This document shows positions 53,337-61,208 of a stretch of DNA of 64,000 nucleotides, piece by piece. The DNA comes from Corallococcus caeni (GTDB lineage: Bacteria; Myxococcota; Myxococcia; Myxococcales; Myxococcaceae), in contig NZ_BTTW01000003.1 of assembly GCF_036245865.1 (NCBI RefSeq), positions 806,001 through 870,000 on the forward strand, given 5' to 3'. Under the pieces are notes generated by a model that saw only the letters and a program-made list of their open reading frames with translations, had not been told where the DNA came from and made no database searches. The first letter of the stretch is position 1, and each line of letters opens with the position of its first letter. Made by a program: the position numbers and the translations under genes.

Positions 53337-55265
53337 TCAGGGCAGCGCGGCTTCCCTGGCCAGGAGGGCCTCGAAGTCGGCGTACTTCATCGTCTTCAGG
53401 TCCTCACCGCCGTAGCGGCGGGGGGCCACGGCGCCGGCCTCCACCTCGTTGTCGCCCACCACCAGGGTGAAGGGGACCTTCTGCATCTGGGCTTCGCGGA
53501 TCTTCGCGTTGAGCGTCATGCCGCGCTCGTCCAGCTCCACCCGGAAGCCCTTGGCGCGCAGGTCGTCGCGCACCTTGCGGGCGTAGTCCAGCTGCCGGTC
53601 CGCCACGGTGACCAGGGTGGCCTGCACCGGGGCGAGCCACGCGGGGAACGCGCCGGCGAAGTGCTCGATGAGGATGGCGGTGAAGCGCTCGAAGGAGCCG
53701 AAGATGGCGCGGTGGAGGACCACCGGGCGGTGCTCGGCGTTGTCCTCGCCCACGTAGGTGAGGTCGAAGCGCTCCGGGGCCAGGTAGTCCAGCTGCATGG
53801 TGCCCAGCTGCCACTTGCGGCCGATGCTGTCGGAGACGGCGAAGTCGATCTTCGGGCCGTAGAAGGCGCCGTCGCCGGGGGCCAGCTCGTACGGCAGGCC
53901 CAGCGACTCCAGCGCCGCCTTGAGGCCGCCTTCCGCGCGGTCCCAGAGCGAGTCGTCGCCCAGGCGCTGCTCGGGGCGCGTGGACAGCTTCACCGCGTAG
54001 GTGAGGCCCACCGCCTTGTAGACGCGGTCCAGCAGCTGCACGAAGCGCCGCACCTCGTCGGTGATCTGGCTCTCCATGCAGTAGATGTGCGCGTCGTCCT
54101 GCGCGAACTGGCGCACGCGGGTGAGGCCGCCCAGCGAGCCCGCGGCCTCGTTGCGGTGGAGCACGTCCTGGGTGTGCAGGCGCAGGGGCAGGTCGCGGTA
54201 GCTGTGCTTCTTGAAGCCGTAGAACAGGTGGTGCGACGGGCAGTTCATCGGCTTGAGGGAGAAGTCGTGCTCGCCGGACTCGCTGTCGAGCACCAGGAAC
54301 ATGTTCTCCTTGTACTTGCCCCAGTGGCCGCTCGTCTCCCAGAGGCCCTTGTTGAACATCAGGGGCGTCTTGATCTCCACGTAGCCGTCACCGGCCGTGA
54401 GCGAGCGCATCCAGTTGGACAGCGTCTGGTAGAGCGTGGTGCCCTTCGGCGTCCAGAAGGCGGCGCCCGGCGAGTACGGGTGGAAGTGGAAGAGGTCCAG
54501 CTCCTTGCCCAGCTTGCGGTGGTCGCGCTTCCTCGCCTCCTCGATGCGCGTGAGGTACGCGTCCAGCGCCTTCTTGTCGAAGAAGGCGGTGCCGTACACG
54601 CGCTGGAGCATGGGGTTGCGGTGGTCGCCGCGCCAGTACGCGCCGCTGGAGGAGAGGATCTTGATGACGCCGATCTTCCCGGTGCTGGGCGCGTGGGGCC
54701 CCAGGCAGAAGTCCACCCAGTCGCCGTGGGTGTAGAGCGTGAGCGTCTTGGCGCCCTTGGCGGCGATGTCCTTGACGATCTCCACCTTGAACTTCTCGCC
54801 CTTCTCCTCGAAGAGCTTGATGGCGTCCTCCATGGAGATTTCCGTGCGGACGAACGGCATGTCCTGCTTGAGCTCCGCGTTGGCGGCCGCTTCGATCTTC
54901 TCCAGCTCCTCCGGGGTGAAGGGCTTCTCGCGGAAGAAGTCGTAGTAGAAGCCCTCCTCCGTCGCGGGACCGATGGTCACCTGCGTGCCGGGGAACAGGC
55001 GCTGCACGGCGCTGGCCACCACGTGCGCGGCGTCGTGGCGGATGAGGTCCAGGCCTTCCGGGCTCTTGGACGTGAAGATCTGCAGCTTCGCGTCCTCGTC
55101 GAGCGTGCGGGCCAGGTCCATGTCCTGACCGTTGACCCGGGCGAACAGGGCCGCCTTCGCGAGCCCCACACCGATGCTGCCCTTCACGAAGTCCGCGATG
55201 GTCGTGCCCCGGGCGGTCTGCTTCTGGCTGCCGTCGGGGAGCGTCACCGTGATGGATTCGGACAT
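53337..55265 (-). CDS. thrS: Threonyl-tRNA synthetase
   Basis: This 642-residue class II synthetase has an N-terminal TGS domain ([14 protein letters not shown]), an editing domain with HDAAH near residue 75 and [13 protein letters not shown], a catalytic core with [20 protein letters not shown] (zinc Cys and neighbours) and [14 protein letters not shown], and a C-terminal anticodon-binding domain. The ATG at 55265 gives the standard N-terminus. It heads the translation operon; infC follows after about 100 bases. A strong terminator-like hairpin lies immediately upstream. Confidence 0.97.
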   Translation of the reverse strand: MSESITVTLPDGSQKQTARGTTIADFVKGSIGVGLAKAALFARVNGQDMDLARTLDEDAKLQIFTSKSPEGLDLIRHDAAHVVASAVQRLFPGTQVTIGPATEEGFYYDFFREKPFTPEELEKIEAAANAELKQDMPFVRTEISMEDAIKLFEEKGEKFKVEIVKDIAAKGAKTLTLYTHGDWVDFCLGPHAPSTGKIGVIKILSSSGAYWRGDHRNPMLQRVYGTAFFDKKALDAYLTRIEEARKRDHRKLGKELDLFHFHPYSPGAAFWTPKGTTLYQTLSNWMRSLTAGDGYVEIKTPLMFNKGLWETSGHWGKYKENMFLVLDSESGEHDFSLKPMNCPSHHLFYGFKKHSYRDLPLRLHTQDVLHRNEAAGSLGGLTRVRQFAQDDAHIYCMESQITDEVRRFVQLLDRVYKAVGLTYAVKLSTRPEQRLGDDSLWDRAEGGLKAALESLGLPYELAPGDGAFYGPKIDFAVSDSIGRKWQLGTMQLDYLAPERFDLTYVGEDNAEHRPVVLHRAIFGSFERFTAILIEHFAGAFPAWLAPVQATLVTVADRQLDYARKVRDDLRAKGFRVELDERGMTLNAKIREAQMQKVPFTLVVGDNEVEAGAVAPRRYGGEDLKTMKYADFEALLAREAALP

Positions 55266-55286
55266 GGCGGAAAACCCCTGCGCTGG

Positions 55287-55328
55287 AAAAAAGTACGGGC
55301 GGCAGGCTTTTGAGAAAGCCGGCCGCCC
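55287..55328 (-). terminator. Intrinsic terminator between tRNA-Val and thrS
   Basis: The stem GGGCGGC-x-GGCTTT pairs with AAAGCC-x-GCCGCCC around a 4-base loop (one mismatch). It is followed on the minus strand by a run of six T. It starts about 25 bases past tRNA-Val and ends about 20 bases before the thrS start codon, so it could end the tRNA transcript or attenuate thrS. Confidence 0.85.
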
Positions 55329-55352
55329 GCGAGATGGAACACTTACTGATGA

Positions 55353-55424
<72 letters not shown>

Positions 55425-55507
55425 GTCGTGCGGATGGGCGCGGGGAATAACAGCGGGCTCCCACACCTGTCAAGGAACATGAGCGCGGGCCCTTCTCTTC
55501 CCCGCGT

Positions 55508-56188
55508 TCACGTCTCCAACAACGCGCGGACGCGTTTCAACACCGCGTCGAACATGGCGGGGGTGAGCCTCCCCGTCTGGGTGTTCTGCTGGCTGACGTG
55601 GTAGCTGCCCACGAGCCACCGGCCGTCCGGCAGCCGGAACTCGGCGCCATGCCCGAAGGCGGGACGGGGCGTGGGCAGGGCCCCCCCGGTGCGGGCCACC
55701 GAGGCCAGCGCGGCGTTCCACCCGATGGCCCCCAGGGCGAGCAGCACCCGGCCGGGCAACAGCGCCATCTCCCGGTCCAGGAACGGCGCGCAGCGGGCCA
55801 GCTCCTCCGGCAGGGGCTTGTTGTCCGGCGGCGCGCACCGGCCGGCGGCGACGATGAAGGCGTCCGTCAGCTTCAGCCCGTCGTCCCGGCGCTCGCTGTG
55901 GGCCTGGTTCGCGAAGCCCGCCCGGTGCAGGCCCGCGAAGAGGAAGTCGCCGGAGCGGTCCCCGGTGAACATCCGCCCCGTCCGGTTGGCCCCGTGCGCG
56001 GCGGGCGCCAGACCCACGATGATCAGCCGGGCCCTGGGGTCTCCGAAGCCGGGGACGGGCCTCCCCCAGTAGTCCCAGTCGCGGTAGGCGCGCCGCTTCA
56101 CGCGGGCCACCTCCTCCCGCCAGGCCACCAGCCGGGGGCAGGCCCGGCACGCGACAATCTCCTGGTGCAGCTTCTCCAGCTTCGTCAC
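55508..56188 (-). CDS. Uracil-DNA glycosylase, family 5 (UDGb)
   Basis: This 226-residue enzyme starts at a GTG. Motif GLAPAAHGANRTGRMFTGD from about residue 59 and the late GSYHVSQQNTQTGR are the family 5 signatures. Cys residues in CRACPR near the N-terminus fit the iron-sulfur cluster of families 4 and 5. UDGb removes uracil and some other deaminated bases from DNA, and its Ala in GLAPAAHG replaces the catalytic Asp/Asn of other families. The start codon overlaps the stop of the upstream permease gene by four bases (GTGA), so the two are translationally coupled. Confidence 0.92.
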   Translation of the reverse strand: MTKLEKLHQEIVACRACPRLVAWREEVARVKRRAYRDWDYWGRPVPGFGDPRARLIIVGLAPAAHGANRTGRMFTGDRSGDFLFAGLHRAGFANQAHSERRDDGLKLTDAFIVAAGRCAPPDNKPLPEELARCAPFLDREMALLPGRVLLALGAIGWNAALASVARTGGALPTPRPAFGHGAEFRLPDGRWLVGSYHVSQQNTQTGRLTPAMFDAVLKRVRALLET

Positions 56189-57369
56189 GGCCCCTGTACG
56201 CTCCCCTTGTAGAGCTGCGTGCGGCGGTAGCGCTGGATGACGACGCTGAGGACGACCTTGAGGATGGCGCTGGCGGGCACGGCCAGCAGGATGCCCACGA
56301 AGCCGAACAGCTCCCCGAAGGCGAGCACGGCGATGATGACCGCCACGGGGGCCAGGCCCACCTTCTCCCCCACGACGCGCGGGGTGATGACGAAGCCCTC
56401 GGCCAGCTGCCCGATGATGAAGGTCGCGGCCACCACGGCCAGCTGCCAAGGCCCCTGCCACGACAGGAGCACGCCCAGCACGGCCAGCACCACGCCGATA
56501 CCCGTGCCCAGGTAGGGCACCATGTTGCCGAAGCCCGCGATGAGGCCAATGGCGATGGCCAGGTCGATGCGCGCCACGGACAGCCCCACCGCGTAGAGCA
56601 CCGACAGGATGGCGCCCACGGTGAGCTGGCCCTGCACGAAGGCGGAGAGCACCTCGTCCACCTCGCGGAAGCGCTGGCTCACCAGCGCCACGGAGCGGCG
56701 CGGCAGCAGGTCCTGGATGCGGCCCATGAGGCGCGGGTAGTCCTGGAGGAAGAAGAACGCCAGCACCGGCACCACCGACAGTCCCAGCAGCGTGGCCGCG
56801 AAGCGCGCGGTGTTGCCGGCGAAGCTCGCCACCAGCCGCGCCGCCGTGGGGCCCGCGCTCTGAATCAGCTCGGAGGCCTTCTCCCCCAGCTCCGCGGTGC
56901 GCTGGCTCACCAGGTCCGGCAGCGACACGCCCAGCAGCGACTCCACCTGCGGCACCACCTGGGTGCTGGCGCGCTGGAAGAAGCCGGGCAGCTTCGCCGC
57001 CTCGTCGCGGAACACCGGCACCAGGTACAGGCCCGCGCCCACCAGCAGGAGCGTGCCCGCGAAGAAGAGGATGGACGTGCCCCAGGTGCGGTCCACGCCG
57101 CGCTTCTCCAGGAGCGTGACGAGCGGGTTGAACGCGTACGCGCCCGTCAGCGCCAGCAGCACCGGCACCGCCACCCCGCCGAACACGGACAGGAGCGCGA
57201 ACACCAGCGCCAGCGAGCCCACCATCACGCCGGACCAGACGAAGTCGACCCGGCGGGCCTCCGCCTCGTCCAGGGCCGAGGGGTCGCCGGCCGGGGGCAC
57301 GGGCTCCGGGTGCACGACGTGCAGCACCGGGGAGACTTCCAGGGTCGCCGCGGGCTGGGGAACCTTCAC
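56185..57369 (-). CDS. AI-2E family transporter (PerM-like permease)
   Basis: This 394-residue membrane protein starts at a GTG. After a cytoplasmic N-terminus of about 45 residues there are roughly seven to eight hydrophobic segments, with the AI-2E/PerM-type region LGLSVVPVLAFFFLQDYPRL in the middle and LIAGFGNMVPYLGTGIG near residue 285. Family members export diverse small molecules or act as antiporters; the name does not prove autoinducer-2 transport. It overlaps the glycosylase gene by four bases. Confidence 0.88.
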   Translation of the reverse strand: MKVPQPAATLEVSPVLHVVHPEPVPPAGDPSALDEAEARRVDFVWSGVMVGSLALVFALLSVFGGVAVPVLLALTGAYAFNPLVTLLEKRGVDRTWGTSILFFAGTLLLVGAGLYLVPVFRDEAAKLPGFFQRASTQVVPQVESLLGVSLPDLVSQRTAELGEKASELIQSAGPTAARLVASFAGNTARFAATLLGLSVVPVLAFFFLQDYPRLMGRIQDLLPRRSVALVSQRFREVDEVLSAFVQGQLTVGAILSVLYAVGLSVARIDLAIAIGLIAGFGNMVPYLGTGIGVVLAVLGVLLSWQGPWQLAVVAATFIIGQLAEGFVITPRVVGEKVGLAPVAVIIAVLAFGELFGFVGILLAVPASAILKVVLSVVIQRYRRTQLYKGSVQGP

Positions 57370-57524
57370 CGCGCGCTCACTGCCTCTCTTGCGACGTCCG
57401 ATGACCGCCTCCTGTCCCCTCCCATCCTACGGCGTCTTCGCCCCCGGATTGCGGTCCAACGAACCTGCCAGGGGCCTCGCCCGCCACCTTGCGGTCCAGG
57501 GCGCCAGCCCTGGCGCGGGGCGCA

Positions 57525-57911
57525 TCAGGGGGAACCGGTGCCGCCCTCGGGCGCCAGCGGCCGGAGCTTGACCTTCAACGTCACCCGCGCCCCGCTGGGC
57601 TGGTAGTAGGTCGTGTACGGGTAGAACCCGCGCTTCTTGACCTCCACCTGGTGGAAGCCCGGGTCCCCCAGCCGCAGGCTTCGGGACACCCCGGCGAAGT
57701 CGGTGCAGGTGCCCTGCTCCACGCCGTCCAGCAGCACCTGGGCGTCCGCGGGCTCACAGCGGAGCACCAGGTCGCCGCGCTTGGACGCGTTGGAGGCCAT
57801 CAGCGCCTCCGCGCGGGCCACCGTCGCGGGCTGCTCCGAAGGGGTCGCGCAGCCGCCCGTCAGCGCCACCGCGAGCACCGCGAACACCGCGTCGTTCCAC
57901 ACGCGAGCCAT
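57525..57911 (-). CDS. PEGA-domain lipoprotein
   Basis: This 128-residue protein has a lipoprotein signal ending LTGGC at residue 21. A PEGA-like beta domain follows: GDLVLRCEPADAQVLLDGV, then FHQVEVKKRGFYPYTTYYQP. PEGA domains are surface beta-sandwich modules of unclear function. It starts five bases after the preceding gene, so it is the second gene of a two-gene operon. The domain's own Cys pair (C52, C69) could form a disulfide. Confidence 0.8.
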   Translation of the reverse strand: MARVWNDAVFAVLAVALTGGCATPSEQPATVARAEALMASNASKRGDLVLRCEPADAQVLLDGVEQGTCTDFAGVSRSLRLGDPGFHQVEVKKRGFYPYTTYYQPSGARVTLKVKLRPLAPEGGTGSP

Positions 57912-57916
57912 GAGCG

Positions 57917-58720
57917 CTACTGCGTGACGATGGCGACCCGGCCCTCGGCCAGGAAGCGCGTGTTCGCCTCGGCGAGCGCGCGGGCGCCCTCCGCGCTCAG
58001 CACCAGGTCGGAGCCCTGGAGCTGCGCGGCCTTCACCACCAGGGGCTTGTCACCCACGCGCGAGGCCTTCCGCGCGGCGTCCAGGCTGTCGAACCAGGCC
58101 GCGACGCCCGCCGTGCCGCGCGCCTCCTCCGTGAGCACCGTCGCGCCGTAGAGCGCCTTGCCCGTCGCGTCCACCAGTCGGGGCGCGAGCACCGGCGTCA
58201 CGCCCAGCCCGCGCGCGTCCACCACGAGGCCCGTGTACTTCGCGGCGCCGTCGTTGAGCACGATGGCCGGCTCCTGCGAAGGCGTCAGCGCCGCGGCGAG
58301 CGCCGCGAGCGGCACCTCCACGTCCATCTCCACGCCGCTGTCGGAGAAGTAGCGCGTGGCCAGGACCTTGTAGCCGCGGATGGCGCCCTCGACGCGGCCC
58401 TTCACCTCGTCGCGCGCCAGCTCGTCGCCCACGGTGCGGCCCGAGCTCACCTGGATGGCCTTGGCCTGCTCCAGCAGGTTGCGGAACGCGTCCTGCTTCG
58501 CGGCGCGCTCGGCGCCCAGCCGGGCCTGCCCGGGGTTGGCGGCCTTGAGGTCCGGGGCACCGGCGCCCGTGGCGCGCAGGACCTGGCCCTCCCAGTTGAT
58601 GCCCGGAGTGCCCACGCCGCGCACGGTTCCAGCGGCGGGTGCGGCGACCTTCGCGTCCTTGCCCTGGCCCAGCGCCGTCAGCGGCACGACCAGCAACAAT
58701 CCCCACAGCGAACGCCTCAC
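57917..58720 (-). CDS. LPP20/FlgT-like secreted protein
   Basis: This 267-residue protein starts at a GTG with GGAGGAG seven bases upstream. It begins with a cleavable signal peptide (LWGLLLVVPLTALGQG). The centre has ARLGAERAAKQDAFRNLLEQAKAI and YFSDSGVEMDVEVPLAAL, as in LPP20-type and flagellar FlgT-like domains. Such proteins are periplasmic or outer-membrane-associated. The lipobox Cys is missing, so it is not a lipoprotein. It is co-transcribed with the PEGA lipoprotein. The exact role is unknown. Confidence 0.7.
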   Translation of the reverse strand: MRRSLWGLLLVVPLTALGQGKDAKVAAPAAGTVRGVGTPGINWEGQVLRATGAGAPDLKAANPGQARLGAERAAKQDAFRNLLEQAKAIQVSSGRTVGDELARDEVKGRVEGAIRGYKVLATRYFSDSGVEMDVEVPLAALAAALTPSQEPAIVLNDGAAKYTGLVVDARGLGVTPVLAPRLVDATGKALYGATVLTEEARGTAGVAAWFDSLDAARKASRVGDKPLVVKAAQLQGSDLVLSAEGARALAEANTRFLAEGRVAIVTQ

Positions 58721-58794
58721 GGAGCACTCCTCCCGTTGTCGCCGCGAAAGGTCGGCGAGCGCACAGGGAACCTCTCCGGTCATTCAAGGGGGTC

Positions 58795-58808
58795 ACTTCG
58801 CGCGAAGT
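58795..58808. promoter_or_regulatory. Perfect 14-bp palindrome ACTTCGCGCGAAGT
   Basis: It lies in the 201-base gap upstream of the LPP20-like gene, about 75 bases before its start. Size and perfect symmetry fit a dimeric repressor or activator site. The regulator is unknown. Confidence 0.4.
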
Positions 58809-58877
58809 CAAGGCGACCCGGGGGACGGTCGGATCCACCGGACGACCTCCGCGCTTCGTACCGCGAACCGCCGGTGG

Positions 58878-58895
58878 CACCGCGCAATCGCGGTG
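58878..58895 (-). terminator. Hairpin downstream of the PilZ gene
   Basis: CACCGCG, loop caat, then its perfect complement, about 26 bases past the PilZ stop. It is flanked by a direct repeat of CGGTGGCAC. It lacks a U-tract, so it is a weak terminator candidate. Confidence 0.4.
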
Positions 58896-58921
58896 GCACA
58901 CCTGGAGGGGAATACCCTGCG

Positions 58922-59254
58922 TCAGTTGCCGTTGCTGTGACGGTCCACGTAGGCGTCGATCATCTTGCGGTGCCGCTCGGTGAGCAGCGTGAAGCGCACG
59001 CCGGACTGCTCCTTGCGGCCCAGTTCCTTCCACTCGCGTACGACTTCACCCTCGGCGTAGATGATCTCCTCGGAGCCGGGGAGCTGGAACTGGAGGCCCA
59101 CGCGGCGCGCGTCGTGCTGGGGCTCGATGAGACGCGAGAGGCTGACGCCTTCCTGGCTGATGTCCGCGGCGCGGGTCATGTACGGCACGCCGCCCATGTA
59201 CTTGTTGAGGTAGATGTCCAGGGGCGCCCGATTGGCCTTCCGCTTCTCGCTCAT
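58922..59254 (-). CDS. PilZ-domain protein (c-di-GMP receptor)
   Basis: This 110-residue single-domain protein has the RxxxR motif as RKANR at residues 5-9 and the (D/N)xSxxG motif as DISQEG about 24 residues later. These bind cyclic di-GMP in PilZ proteins, so binding is likely. Stand-alone PilZ proteins in myxobacteria influence motility, polysaccharide and development; the target here is unknown. It stands alone. Confidence 0.88.
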   Translation of the reverse strand: MSEKRKANRAPLDIYLNKYMGGVPYMTRAADISQEGVSLSRLIEPQHDARRVGLQFQLPGSEEIIYAEGEVVREWKELGRKEQSGVRFTLLTERHRKMIDAYVDRHSNGN

Positions 59255-59490
59255 TGGCTCATGACCTCCGGCTGGTGCAACAGGCTGCTGCGGGGGTGCA
59301 GCGACCTGAAGGCACAGTACGTTCAGACGTCATGCGCGCAAGAAAACGGCGCCCTTCCAGCCCACCCGCCTGGCCACCGTGCGCCGTGTTTTTCCGCTCG
59401 CTGGATTCTTCGCATTGGCCTGTGCGCGCGGATGACCGCCAGCGCATGCGCGGCCCTATAGTCCCCCCTGTTCTCGTGAAAGGCGGAAGC

Positions 59491-60234
59491 ATGCGTATGC
59501 AGTGGAAGGCGGCCCTGGTCCTGATGCTCGGTGCTCCGGGCCTCGCCCTGGCCCAGGCCCCGACGAAGACCTCCAAGCCGGCCGCCGCGCCGGAGGCCGC
59601 CGCGAAGGCCGCCCCTGCCCAGGCGCCCCTGGAGCTCAAGACGGATGAGCAGAAGACCATCTATGCGCTCGGCATCTCGCTGGGCCAGAGCGTGACGGCG
59701 CTCGCGCTCACCCCGGAGGAGGTGCAGGTGCTCCAGCGCGGCCTCCAGGATTCGCTCAGCGGCACCGCGCCCGCCGTGGATCCGAAGGAGTTCACCCCGA
59801 AGATCCAGTCGCTCGCCAAGGCCCGGCAGTCGCAGGTCAACATCGCCACGCTGGACCGCGCCTCCAAGGAGCCCGGGGCCACGCGGCTGCCCTCCGGCGT
59901 CATCTACCGGGAGCTCAAGGCCGGCACCGGCAAGTCGCCGCGCGCCATCGACACCGTGAAGGTGCACTACCAGGGCACGCTGGTGGACGGTACGGAGTTC
60001 GACAGCTCCTACAAGCGCGGCATGGCGGTGGAGTTCCCGCTCAACGGCGTCATCCCCTGCTGGACGCAGGGCGTGCAGAAGATGAAGGTCGGCGGCAAGG
60101 CGAAGCTCACCTGCCCCGGGAGCACCGCCTACGGAGAGCGCCCGCCCACGGGCTCGCGCATCCCGCCCAACGCCGTGCTCACCTTCGAGGTGGAGCTGGT
60201 GGACATCCCGGGCAACACCGCCGCCACGCCGTAG
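59491..60234 (+). CDS. FKBP-type peptidyl-prolyl isomerase, periplasmic
   Basis: This 247-residue protein has a cleavable signal peptide (LVLMLGAPGLALAQA), an Ala/Pro-rich linker and an FKBP-N dimerisation-like helical region (KTIYALGISLGQSVTAL). The FKBP domain includes DTVKVHYQGTLVDGTEFDSS and YGERPPTGSRIPPNAVLTFEVEL. This is the Mip/FkpA layout; such proteins help fold envelope proteins. I chose the ATG at 59491 because AAGGCGGAAGC precedes it and the signal peptide then starts correctly; the longer frame is shadow. Confidence 0.9.
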   Translation: MRMQWKAALVLMLGAPGLALAQAPTKTSKPAAAPEAAAKAAPAQAPLELKTDEQKTIYALGISLGQSVTALALTPEEVQVLQRGLQDSLSGTAPAVDPKEFTPKIQSLAKARQSQVNIATLDRASKEPGATRLPSGVIYRELKAGTGKSPRAIDTVKVHYQGTLVDGTEFDSSYKRGMAVEFPLNGVIPCWTQGVQKMKVGGKAKLTCPGSTAYGERPPTGSRIPPNAVLTFEVELVDIPGNTAATP

Positions 60235-60244
60235 TCCGCTCCAA

Positions 60245-60272
60245 CGGGGGCCCGCACGCTGACGGGCCCCCG
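60245..60272. terminator. Bidirectional terminator hairpin
   Basis: CGGGGGCCCG pairs perfectly with its complement (10 bp, 8-base loop) between the convergent FKBP gene and the 81-residue gene. No long U-tract flanks it. Confidence 0.7.
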
Positions 60273-60280
60273 CGAAGGCC

Positions 60281-60526
60281 TCACTGCACGGGCGACTTCA
60301 CGGACCGGCCGCCGAACGGCGGGTTGGCCATGATGGCCTGGGCCAGCCGGTCCGAGAAGGCGCGTCCCTCCCGCTGGAAGGACTCGGTCTCCTCCGCGTT
60401 CAGGCGCACGCGCACCTCGAACTGGACGATGCCGCCCACCACGACCTCGATGGACAGCGCCCCGTCCCTCCCGCGCAGCACGCGGTACAGGAGCGGGCTC
60501 TGGAGGAGCACCTCCTCGTCGCTCAC
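60281..60526 (-). CDS. Hypothetical protein, 81 residues
   Basis: Small soluble protein starting at a GTG (VSDEEVLLQSPLLYRVLRG). It has no signal peptide or membrane segment, and no family is recognised. Its start overlaps the stop of the upstream lipoprotein gene by four bases (GTGA), so it is translationally coupled and probably works with that protein. A central alternating hydrophobic stretch (LSIEVVVGGIVQFEVRVRL) predicts a beta-hairpin. Confidence 0.75.
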   Translation of the reverse strand: MSDEEVLLQSPLLYRVLRGRDGALSIEVVVGGIVQFEVRVRLNAEETESFQREGRAFSDRLAQAIMANPPFGGRSVKSPVQ

Positions 60527-61167
60527 GGGATCTCCGCCACCTGCGTGTCCGCCACCGGCGCGTTGATGACCATCACCTCCGGCGCGCCGCCGGACGTGTA
60601 GCCGCCGAACTTGAAGCAGTCGGTGTCCTCGGGCGTCTGGCACTTCCACACGCCGGGATCCGCGTCCACCGGCAGGCGCGTGCAGACCTTCTGCGCCGCC
60701 AGGTCCAGCGTCATCATCCGCAGGGGCCCCTCGAAGTTCTTCGCCGGCAGGCCCAGCGCCTGGCCCAGCACCGCGGGGTCGTGCTTGCCGTCCGCCGTCT
60801 TCGCCTTCTCCACCGCGCCATGGATGGACGCCGACGGCGCCGCGAACAGGTAGCAGCCCACGTCGTTGCAGCGGCCGAAGTTCTTCGCGCCCGTCTGCAC
60901 CACGAACTTCTGGTACGCGCTGTCCGTCATCAGCCACGACACCTTGCGGTCCGGGAAGTTCTTGTCGATGTGCTGATCAATCCCGTAGGGAGCCGCCATC
61001 GCGTCCGCTTCCTTGGAGATGGCCTTCTGCGTGTCGTCGCAGTTGTCCACCAGCGAAGCCGCGGGGGGAGGCGTCGTCTCCGGGGGCTTCGTGCCGCCCT
61101 TCATCGACGCACAGCCCACCACGGTCGACAGGGAGCCCAGCACCAGCGCACGAGAGATGAAATTCAC
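60523..61167 (-). CDS. Lipoprotein of unknown function
   Basis: This 214-residue protein starts at a GTG with GGAGG seven bases upstream. The signal peptide ends VVGC (lipobox). The mature part starts with a Pro/Thr-rich linker and has seven further Cys residues (NCDD, GRCNDVGCYLF, VCTRL, WKCQTP, DCFKF), suggesting disulfides in the periplasm or outside. No catalytic motif is recognised. It forms a two-gene operon with the 81-residue gene. Confidence 0.8.
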   Translation of the reverse strand: MNFISRALVLGSLSTVVGCASMKGGTKPPETTPPPAASLVDNCDDTQKAISKEADAMAAPYGIDQHIDKNFPDRKVSWLMTDSAYQKFVVQTGAKNFGRCNDVGCYLFAAPSASIHGAVEKAKTADGKHDPAVLGQALGLPAKNFEGPLRMMTLDLAAQKVCTRLPVDADPGVWKCQTPEDTDCFKFGGYTSGGAPEVMVINAPVADTQVAEIP

Positions 61168-61208
61168 GGTCAATCCTCCAGATAAGTGAAATGGGGAATG
61201 GCCGGATA

